Of a stretch of DNA of 5,911 nt, positions 1 through 4,733 are shown piece after piece; the stretch's first letter is position 1, and every line of letters begins with the position of its first letter. The notes beneath the pieces are model-generated. The model was not told where the DNA came from. It ran no database searches and saw only the letters and a list, made by a program, of their open reading frames with translations. Source of the DNA: SZAS-103 sp038323475 (GTDB lineage Bacteria; Pseudomonadota; Gammaproteobacteria; Xanthomonadales; Xanthomonadaceae); the NCBI GenBank assembly GCA_038323475.1, contig JBBQHA010000176.1, forward strand, positions 1 to 5,911, in the 5' to 3' direction. The position numbers were made by a program, and so were the translations under genes.

Positions 1-111
1 GGCGATCGCAAGGCCCGGGGGACAGCCGTCGATCACGCAGCCGATCGCGGGACCATGGCTTTCGCCGAAGGTGGTGACCGTGAAGAGTTGGCCGAAGGTG
101 TTACCGGCCAT
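1..111 (-). CDS. aroC: Chorismate synthase, N-terminal 37 residues (cut by window edge)
   Basis: Chorismate synthase converts 5-enolpyruvylshikimate-3-phosphate to chorismate, the last step of the shikimate pathway, in the cytoplasm with reduced FMN. Reading left from the ATG at 111, the protein begins MAGNTFGQLFTVTTFGESHG, nearly identical to the E. coli AroC start as I recall it. It continues with the family signature GESHG..IG.VIDG.PP at residues 16-32, including the invariant His19 of the active site. Only 37 of roughly 360 residues are inside the window. No strong Shine-Dalgarno is visible before the ATG. It lies downstream of prmB on the same strand, as in E. coli, but the 140-bp gap contains a palindromic repeat that would fold in a shared transcript. 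The identity is secure; whether it is co-transcribed with prmB is inference. Confidence 0.96.
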   Translation of the reverse strand, partial: MAGNTFGQLFTVTTFGESHGPAIGCVIDGCPPGLAIA

Positions 112-143
112 GCAAGGCGCACCGGGCGTTCGGCACAAACATC

Positions 144-235
144 CTTGTCATCCCGAACGCAGTGAGGGGTCTGTCGGCCAAGACGCTGTCAGTGCGTGAC
201 GAGGCCAGATCCCTCGCTACGCTCGGGATGACAAG
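144..235. repeat. Imperfect palindromic element (copy 1) between prmB and aroC
   Basis: The left arm (144-172) and the right arm (207-235, reverse complement) agree at 25 of 29 positions. Two of the four differences are G-U compatible in RNA and two are A/C mismatches. Both ends read TTGTCATCCCG going inward, the same 11-bp terminus as the element at 2825-3036. Inside the main stem a GGCC/GGCC pairing (176-179 with 203-206) and a short ACGC/GCGT stem (183-186 with 194-197) extend the hairpin. It begins 16 bp past the prmB stop and ends 32 bp before the aroC start, so a prmB-aroC mRNA would carry it. There is no U-tract typical of an intrinsic terminator and I see no flanking direct repeat. 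Possible roles are mRNA 3' protection, attenuation, or none. Confidence 0.85.
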
Positions 236-251
236 CCGGAGGCGGGCGGAT

Positions 252-1166
252 TCACCGCGCATCGGCCAGCTCCCTGATCCGATCGTGATGCGCGACAAGG
301 TCGTCGCGACCGATCGCGAAGATGCCCATCTGCCCAACCTTGAACTCGATCCAGGCGAACGGGATTTCCGGCAACAATTCGACGAGCGCGCGTTCACTCT
401 CGCCGACTTCGACGATCAGCACGCCGTCGCCGTTCAGGTGCGCGGGCGCGTCGCGCAGGATCTTCAGTGCGAGGTCGAGTCCGTCGTCGCCGGCGCGCAG
501 GCCCAGCACCGGCTCGTGCGCGTATTCGGGCGGCAGCGCCGCGACTTCGTCGTGGGTCACGTAGGGCGGATTGCTCACGATCAGGTCGTAGATCTCGCCT
601 TCGAGCGCACCGAACAGATCGGACTTCAGCAGGCGCACGTTAGGCGCGTGCAGGCGGATCGCGTTTTCCTCGGCGAGCGCAAGCGCGTCGTCGCTGATGT
701 CCACCGCATCGACCTGCCAGTCCGCGTTGTAGTGCGCCATCGCGATCGCGATGCAGCCAGAGCCCGTGCACAGGTCGAGCGTGCGCTGCACATCGAGGTC
801 GCCGAGCCAGGGATGGAAACCGGACTCGATGAGTTCGGCGATCGGCGAGCGCGGCACCAGCGCGCGCGCATCGGTGCGGAAACTCAGTCCTGCGAACCAC
901 GCCTCACCGGTCAGGTACGCAGCCGGGATGCGCTCGCGGATGCGCCGGTCGAACAGTTCCAGCACGGCCGCCTTCTCGTCCGAAGTGACGCGCGCCTGCC
1001 CGTAGATCGGATTCATGTCGTGCGGCAGGTGCAACGCGTGCAGCACGAGCTGGGTGGACTCATCGAGCGCGTTGTCGTAACTGTGGCCGAAGGTCAGGCC
1101 GGCGCCGCCGAAACGGCTCGCGCCATAACGGATGAGGTCGATGATCGTGGCGAGTTCGGCGGACAT
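252..1166 (-). CDS. prmB: 50S ribosomal protein L3 N5-glutamine methyltransferase PrmB
   Basis: PrmB uses S-adenosylmethionine to methylate a glutamine side chain of ribosomal protein L3 (Gln150 in E. coli) during large-subunit assembly. The 304-residue product is the usual length for the family. The N-terminal helical part (about 1-90) is followed by VPRSPIAELI at 104-113, a close match to E. coli PrmB and useful for separating it from the release-factor methylase PrmC. SAM-binding motif I is DLCTGSG at 131-137, VDAVDIS lies at 152-158, and the catalytic NPPY motif that holds the target amide is at 199-202. The ATG at 1166 is chosen because homologous sequence begins just after it. A TATACT box lies 28 bp upstream, but no clear Shine-Dalgarno is seen. 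It is divergent from sco1 with a 60-bp gap and upstream of aroC. Confidence 0.96.
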   Translation of the reverse strand: MSAELATIIDLIRYGASRFGGAGLTFGHSYDNALDESTQLVLHALHLPHDMNPIYGQARVTSDEKAAVLELFDRRIRERIPAAYLTGEAWFAGLSFRTDARALVPRSPIAELIESGFHPWLGDLDVQRTLDLCTGSGCIAIAMAHYNADWQVDAVDISDDALALAEENAIRLHAPNVRLLKSDLFGALEGEIYDLIVSNPPYVTHDEVAALPPEYAHEPVLGLRAGDDGLDLALKILRDAPAHLNGDGVLIVEVGESERALVELLPEIPFAWIEFKVGQMGIFAIGRDDLVAHHDRIRELADAR

Positions 1167-1194
1167 GCGAAGACAGCGCTAGCGGGGGCGCACG

Positions 1195-1200
1195 AGTATA
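1195..1200 (-). promoter_or_regulatory. Candidate -10 box for prmB (TATACT)
   Basis: On the minus strand TATACT matches five of six positions of the sigma-70 -10 consensus and would start transcription about 22 bases before the prmB ATG. The -35 region at 17-bp spacing (AGGATT, 1218-1223 reversed) is poor and overlaps the -10 box of the divergent sco1 promoter. Inferred from motif and position only. Confidence 0.4.
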
Positions 1201-1214
1201 ACGGTGATGCCCGG

Positions 1215-1220
1215 TATAAT
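1215..1220 (+). promoter_or_regulatory. Consensus -10 box (TATAAT) for sco1-psd
   Basis: A perfect TATAAT stands in otherwise GC-rich DNA. Six bases (CCTTCG) separate it from the ATG at 1227, so the expected transcription start falls on or next to that start codon, the spacing typical of leaderless genes. The 17-bp-spaced -35 region (ACGAGT, 1192-1197) is poor and overlaps the opposing prmB -10 box. This is the best candidate promoter for the sco1-psd pair. Confidence 0.6.
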
Positions 1221-1226
1221 CCTTCG

Positions 1227-1925
1227 ATGACTTCCCGAACGATTCCTTCTGCGCATATGTCGCGCAGGCATATGCGCGGCGCGATCAGCCATTCGACCCT
1301 GTACATCCTCGTCGCCGCGGTCGCCGCCGGCCTCGGTCTGTGGGCCGCGCAGAAGCACTACGCGCCTCCGGCGGCCGTCGCAATGCCGGCGATGCGCGCG
1401 GTCACCCTGTTCCCGGGAACGCGCGCGCTGGCGCCGTACAAGCTCGACGCATCGGACGGCAGCGCGATCACGCCGGTGACGATGAAGGGCCACTGGACCC
1501 TGGTCTTCCTCGGCTTCACGCGTTGTCCCGATGTCTGCCCCACCACGCTGCAAAGCCTCGGCCAGGCCGAAAAGTCCTGGGCGGCGCTTGCCCCGGCGAT
1601 GCGTCCGCGGGTGTTGTTCGTATCGGTCGATCCCGACCGCGACACGCCGCAGCATGTCGGCGAATACGCGCACTTCTTCGGCAAGGACATCCTCGCCGCT
1701 ACCGCCGACGAGAAGATGCTGGCCACTTTCGCGCGCAGCCTCGGCATGGTCTACATGAAGGTGCCGACCAAGGGCAGCGACTACACGATCGACCATTCCG
1801 CGAGCGTGTCGGTGCTCGATCCGGACGGCAACATGGTCGGGCTGATCCGTCCACCGTTCGATCCCGCAGCGATCGGCGCAGACATGAAGACACTCGCCGA
1901 ATCCGTACAACCAGGATCGCGCTGA
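1227..1925 (+). CDS. sco1: SCO1/SenC family copper-delivery thioredoxin-like protein
   Basis: Sco proteins are membrane-anchored thioredoxin-fold proteins that bind copper and help build the CuA centre of cytochrome c oxidase. Numbered from the ATG at 1227 (232 residues), a basic stretch with a single hydrophobic anchor occupies about 18-42 (TLYILVAAVAAGLGLWAA). The copper motif CPDVC is at 100-104 in FLGFTRCPDVCPTT, SVDPDRDTP spans 133-141, and the third copper ligand is His190 in YTIDHSA. All three ligands are present and these are the only two cysteines. The start is uncertain: 1227 fits the TATAAT spacing (leaderless), while in-frame ATGs at 1257 and 1272 also lie before the anchor; the 1272 start (217 residues) is closer to the usual family N-terminus as I recall it. 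None has a good Shine-Dalgarno. It is followed at 2 nt by psd. No oxidase genes are in the window. Confidence 0.93.
   Translation: MTSRTIPSAHMSRRHMRGAISHSTLYILVAAVAAGLGLWAAQKHYAPPAAVAMPAMRAVTLFPGTRALAPYKLDASDGSAITPVTMKGHWTLVFLGFTRCPDVCPTTLQSLGQAEKSWAALAPAMRPRVLFVSVDPDRDTPQHVGEYAHFFGKDILAATADEKMLATFARSLGMVYMKVPTKGSDYTIDHSASVSVLDPDGNMVGLIRPPFDPAAIGADMKTLAESVQPGSR
1251..1277. promoter_or_regulatory. 27-bp dyad GCGCATATG-N9-CATATGCGC at the sco1 5' end
   Basis: A perfect 9-bp inverted repeat with a 9-base spacer; each half contains the palindrome CATATG. It covers the two alternative sco1 start codons (1257 and 1272) and lies about 24-50 bases downstream of the predicted transcription start. It could be a dimeric repressor operator or an mRNA hairpin that masks the internal starts. 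Function is inferred from symmetry and location only. Confidence 0.4.
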
Positions 1926-1927
1926 CC

Positions 1928-2770
1928 GTGCGTCCCGCTATCGCCCTGCAATACCTGCTGCCGCACCGGCTGGCGTCGCGGCTCGCGCTCTACGCCGCGA
2001 ACGGCCGCGCGCGCTGGTGGAAGGATTGGCTGATCGGGCTCGTCGTGCGCACGTTCGATGTCGACATGACCGAAGCCGAACAACCCGATCCACGCGCGTA
2101 TCCGAGCTTCGGCGCGTTCTTCACGCGCGCGCTGAAATCTGGTGCGCGCGTTCCGGATTCCGATCCACGCACATTGCTGATGCCCGCCGACGGACGCATC
2201 AGCCAGCTCGGCGCGATCGCATCGGGAAGGATCTTCCAGGCCAAAGGCCAGAGCTACACTGCCGCCGAACTTCTCGGCGACGCGGCCGCGGCCGCACCGT
2301 TCGCCGACGGCCTGTTCGCAACCATCTATCTCGCGCCGCGCGATTACCACCGCGTGCACATGCCATGGACCGGCACCCTGCGCGAAACGCTGCATGTCCC
2401 CGGCCGCATCTTCAGCGTCGCGCCGTTCGCGGTGCAGGCGATCCCGCGCCTGTTCGCACGCAACGAGCGCCTGGTCTGCCACTTCGACACCGACTCCGGC
2501 CCGATGTGCCTGGTGATGGTCGGCGCGGTGCTGGTGTCGGGAGTGGAAACGGTCTGGAGCGGAATCGAGATCCCGCGCTATGCGTCGAAACCGATCCGCA
2601 AGGATTGGCGCGGCAAGGGCATCGTGCTGGAACGGTTCGCGGAGATGGCGCGATTCAATTACGGGTCGACGGTGATCGTCTTGTTGCCGAAGGGCGCCGC
2701 TGCGCTGGATGGTGCGTTGCAGACCGAGCAGGCGGTGCGATTGGGGCAGCGATTGGGGCGGGTGCAGTAG
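1928..2770 (+). CDS. psd: Phosphatidylserine decarboxylase proenzyme
   Basis: Psd makes phosphatidylethanolamine from phosphatidylserine at the inner membrane, using a pyruvoyl group created by self-cleavage. The 280-residue product carries PADGR at 86-90 (Asp88), DYHRVHMP at 139-146 (His141 and His144) and FNYGST at 243-248, where cleavage between Gly246 and Ser247 should give a long beta chain and a 34-residue alpha chain. Asp88, His144 and Ser247 correspond to the Asp90-His147-Ser254 triad of E. coli Psd. Further family blocks are LFARNERLVCHFDT (175-188) and VSGVETVWSG (203-212). The GTG at 1928 is chosen because similarity to relatives (ALQYLLPHRL) begins immediately after it; the frame is open far upstream only as a shadow of sco1. 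AGGA at 1913-1916 lies 11 bases before the GTG, inside the sco1 end. Tight spacing suggests co-transcription and translational coupling with sco1. Confidence 0.95.
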   Translation: MRPAIALQYLLPHRLASRLALYAANGRARWWKDWLIGLVVRTFDVDMTEAEQPDPRAYPSFGAFFTRALKSGARVPDSDPRTLLMPADGRISQLGAIASGRIFQAKGQSYTAAELLGDAAAAAPFADGLFATIYLAPRDYHRVHMPWTGTLRETLHVPGRIFSVAPFAVQAIPRLFARNERLVCHFDTDSGPMCLVMVGAVLVSGVETVWSGIEIPRYASKPIRKDWRGKGIVLERFAEMARFNYGSTVIVLLPKGAAALDGALQTEQAVRLGQRLGRVQ

Positions 2771-2824
2771 CGTCTGGCGAAAGGCGCATGCGCACAGCGC
2801 TCGTCGCACGTGGTCTTCGTCGGT

Positions 2825-3036
2825 TGTCATCCCGAGTGCGGCGAGGGATCTCGTTTCTGCTTTTGCCTTCAGAAAGCAAAGCTTTTCACCAGCGCAGCGG
2901 GTGAAATGTTCTTGCTTTCACACAACGAAGAAGAAGCGAGATCCCTCGCTGCGCTCGGGATGACACAGATGGTCGGGACGACACAGATGGCCGGGATGAC
3001 AGATGGCCGGGATGCCAAACATTCGGGATGACAACC
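2825..3036. mobile_element. MITE-like palindromic element (copy 2) with 7-bp direct-repeat flanks
   Basis: The element fills most of the 286-bp spacer between the convergent psd and lytic transglycosylase genes. CGTCGGT occurs at 2818-2824 and again at 3037-3043, like a target-site duplication. Just inside, TTGTCATCCCG (2824-2834) is exactly complementary to CGGGATGACAA (3024-3034). A 29-bp arm at 2825-2853 pairs with 2937-2965; the only two non-Watson-Crick positions are G-U type in RNA. Nested stems follow: GAAAGCAA with TTGCTTTC (2872-2879, 2912-2919) and TTTCACC with GGTGAAA (2884-2890, 2900-2906). The arms match those at 144-235. It contains no credible gene, so any mobility would have to be supplied in trans. 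The flanking duplication is short, so insertion is a strong inference rather than proven. It may also act as a two-way transcription barrier, but no U-tract is present. Confidence 0.7.
2956..3032. repeat. Short tandem array of CGGGATGAC-type units inside the element
   Basis: Five units begin at 2956, 2974, 2992, 3008 and 3024, steps of 18, 18, 16 and 16 bp. They read CGGGATGAC, CGGGACGAC, CGGGATGAC, CGGGATGCC and CGGGATGAC. The linkers ACAGATGG(T/C) and AGATGGC are shared by the first four units; the last linker is AAACATT. The unit is the end of the palindrome's right arm, so the element's terminus appears to have been tandemly duplicated. It is non-coding, downstream of both convergent genes. 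Confidence 0.8.
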
Positions 3037-3056
3037 CGTCGGTACAACGAATCCGA

Positions 3057-4604
3057 TCAGCGCCGCGAACACCCAACCAGCTTGATCTTCTGCCCCTTGT
3101 GCAAGCGGTACGGCGCGCGGATCCCGTTCGCTCGGGCGAGTTCGCGGGTGTCGCAGTCCTTGCGGTCGGCGATCTCGTCCAGCGTGTCGCCATGGCCGAC
3201 CGTGTAGCTGCCGCCGCCCTTGCCCTTGTCGCGATCGCGCGCGCGCGGCTCTTCTTCCACCGCGACGCGCACCGGCGGCGGCGGCGGAGCCGGCGCGATG
3301 AACACCGGCTTGCGCGCGGCCGCGAGGTCGGATGCCATCTGCGCGCGGGTGTTGTTGTCGACGCAATTTGCGCGATACAGGTGCATCACGTACGGCGGCA
3401 CCCGCAGCACGGTGCTGGCGGGGATCGGATCACGCGGGTCGTAGCGCGGATTGAGGTTGCGCAGCGCGCGGAACCAGCCGTCACGCACGCCGCCGTTGCC
3501 GAGGCAGATCGTGAGTTCGTTGATCGACGTGCCGCGCGCAAGGGTGAGCTGCTGCGGCTCGCCCGCGTTCACCCGCGGAAATTGCAGACCGTAGTCCTTC
3601 GCGTTGAGGAACAGCCACGCCGCCGCAAGCACGCGCGGCACGTACTCGCGGGTTTCCGGCGACAGCTGGCCATAGACCTCGGGATCCCAGAAACCCTTGC
3701 CGCCGGTGTTGTTGTACAACCGCGCGAGGCGGCCTTCGCCGCCGTTGTACGCCGCGACCGTGAGCTCGAGGTTGTTGCCGAGTTCGGAGAAACGCTCATT
3801 GAGGTACTGCACGTTCGCGCGCGTCGCCAGCGTCGGGTCGTAGCGGGTGTCGAAACCGTTGGAGTTGCCCAGCCCGAAACGTTGTCCGGTCGCAGGCATG
3901 AACTGCAGCAGGCCGGCCGCGCCGGAACGCGAGACCGCGTGCACCTTGCCGCCGGATTCCTGCGCCATGATCCCGAACAGCAGGGCCTCGGGCAGTCCCT
4001 CGCGCTGGTATTCGGGCCACATCAGCTGGCGCATGTACTGGTAGTTTTCCCATGCGTCGATCAGTTGCGGGCGATTGGATGTCAGCCACTCGGTCAGCGC
4101 CGCCTTCATCGGTTCGTTGAGGGTGATGATCTCGCGCATGTCACGGCCCTTGAGCATCGCGACCGGTCGCGACGCCGCCGGCAGGTTCGCGATGACCGGC
4201 GAACCGTTCGTGCCCACGTGCGGCACCGGCATGCTGCGGTCCTCGACCTCGGCGAAGCCTTCGCCCTCATTGTTCAGCTCGCTGGCCTGGCGCTTCAGCA
4301 ATGCGTCGTAGGTGGCAATGAAGCGGTTGCTGTCGCAGGGCGGAGTCGCCTGGCATTTGCTGGCCGCATCGAGCAGGTCGCTGCTGGCGGCGTTGATCGC
4401 GCTGCGCCCGGCATCGGTGTCGCCGCGCGCGATGCTGTCCAGTCCAGCGTTGTAGCGCGCGGTGTTCGCGTCAAGCCGCACGTACAAGGCGTCGACCGAG
4501 GCGATGCCGGTGCGCGCACTGCTGGAGCGGGCTGGCGTGGCAGTCGGGGTGGTCGCACAAGACGCGAGCGCGCAGGAACATAGCAAGACGGCGATGCGGC
4601 GCAT
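3057..4604 (-). CDS. mltD: MltD-like membrane-bound lytic murein transglycosylase with LysM domain
   Basis: Lytic transglycosylases cleave the MurNAc-GlcNAc bond of peptidoglycan, forming 1,6-anhydro-MurNAc ends; MltD types are outer-membrane lipoproteins. The 515-residue product has a lipoprotein signal with lipobox LASC ending at Cys16. A low-complexity/helical N-terminal part reaches about 150. The SLT catalytic domain (about 200-330) has AQESGG with catalytic Glu216, GLLQFMPATG at 231-240 and AAYNGGEGRL at 284-293. A degenerate LysM-like stretch at 352-403 ends in VLRVP, then a proline-rich linker (438-445) leads to a clear C-terminal LysM domain (about 466-510) for glycan binding. The mature part has six further cysteines in three local pairs. 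The ATG at 4604 is preferred because GGGA lies 6 bases upstream; an ATG at 4610 adds two residues. The frame stays open far upstream only as a shadow of the divergent ATPase gene. Confidence 0.93.
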   Translation of the reverse strand: MRRIAVLLCSCALASCATTPTATPARSSSARTGIASVDALYVRLDANTARYNAGLDSIARGDTDAGRSAINAASSDLLDAASKCQATPPCDSNRFIATYDALLKRQASELNNEGEGFAEVEDRSMPVPHVGTNGSPVIANLPAASRPVAMLKGRDMREIITLNEPMKAALTEWLTSNRPQLIDAWENYQYMRQLMWPEYQREGLPEALLFGIMAQESGGKVHAVSRSGAAGLLQFMPATGQRFGLGNSNGFDTRYDPTLATRANVQYLNERFSELGNNLELTVAAYNGGEGRLARLYNNTGGKGFWDPEVYGQLSPETREYVPRVLAAAWLFLNAKDYGLQFPRVNAGEPQQLTLARGTSINELTICLGNGGVRDGWFRALRNLNPRYDPRDPIPASTVLRVPPYVMHLYRANCVDNNTRAQMASDLAAARKPVFIAPAPPPPPVRVAVEEEPRARDRDKGKGGGSYTVGHGDTLDEIADRKDCDTRELARANGIRAPYRLHKGQKIKLVGCSRR

Positions 4605-4655
4605 GGGCATTCCCGGTGAGGACGCGAGGTTGGAGGAACAGGATCCGACCGGGGC

Positions 4656-4684
4656 AGCGTAACCACCGCGTCGCCTGCGGGCAA
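4656..4684 (-). promoter_or_regulatory. Weak candidate promoter for the lytic transglycosylase gene
   Basis: On the minus strand TTGCCC (4684-4679) and TACGCT (4661-4656) are separated by 17 bp and lie about 50 bases before the start. Matches to the -35 and -10 consensus are four and three of six, so this is tentative. It sits in the 129-bp divergent spacer shared with the ATPase gene; nothing else in the spacer is a better candidate. Confidence 0.2.
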
Positions 4685-4711
4685 CCGGTATCGCGTCGCA
4701 GCAAGGCCGAC

Positions 4712-4725
4712 TAGAATCGGAAGGA
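4712..4725 (+). promoter_or_regulatory. TAGAAT -10-like box and AAGGA ribosome binding site of the DUF853 gene
   Basis: AAGGA at 4721-4725 is a good Shine-Dalgarno, 8 bases before the ATG at 4734, and fixes that start. TAGAAT at 4712-4717 matches five of six -10 positions, but transcription from it would start inside the Shine-Dalgarno, so it may not be the active promoter. No convincing -35 is seen. Confidence 0.5.
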
Positions 4726-4733
4726 CTGTCGCC

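Noticed and set aside
144..235. CRISPR-like or intrinsic-terminator interpretation of the palindrome
   Set aside because: There are only two inverted arms, no regular direct repeats with spacers, and no T-tract following the stem on either strand.
162..1226. Long plus-strand open frame running in-frame into sco1, suggesting a large N-terminal extension
   Set aside because: It is exactly antisense to prmB, is arginine/valine/glutamine-rich with no recognisable domain, and the sco1 promoter and homology begin near 1215-1275.
2737..2759. Direct repeat GCGATTGGGGC twice near the psd 3' end
   Set aside because: A single 12-bp-period duplication encoding RLGQ-RLGR; fits the protein frame and has no sign of wider significance.
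2784..2793. 10-bp palindrome GCGCATGCGC just after psd as a terminator
   Set aside because: Too short, no loop and no following T-run; likely a chance palindrome in GC-rich DNA.
1781..2830. 349-codon minus-strand open frame opposite sco1 and psd
   Set aside because: Histidine/arginine-rich shadow with no domain; the opposite strand encodes intact Psd motifs and a plausible maturation site.
2709..3031. Small open frames across the convergent spacer
   Set aside because: They consist mostly of translated palindrome and tandem-repeat sequence with no start signals.
3003..4583. 526-codon plus-strand open frame opposite the lytic transglycosylase
   Set aside because: Arginine- and alanine-rich shadow frame; the opposite strand carries a full set of catalytic and LysM motifs. 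Stop-free antisense frames are common in GC-rich genomes.
4667..4699. CGCGTCGC direct repeats in the mltD/ATPase spacer as operator sites
   Set aside because: Eight-base GC-only repeats 25 bp apart are expected by chance here and do not line up with a convincing promoter.
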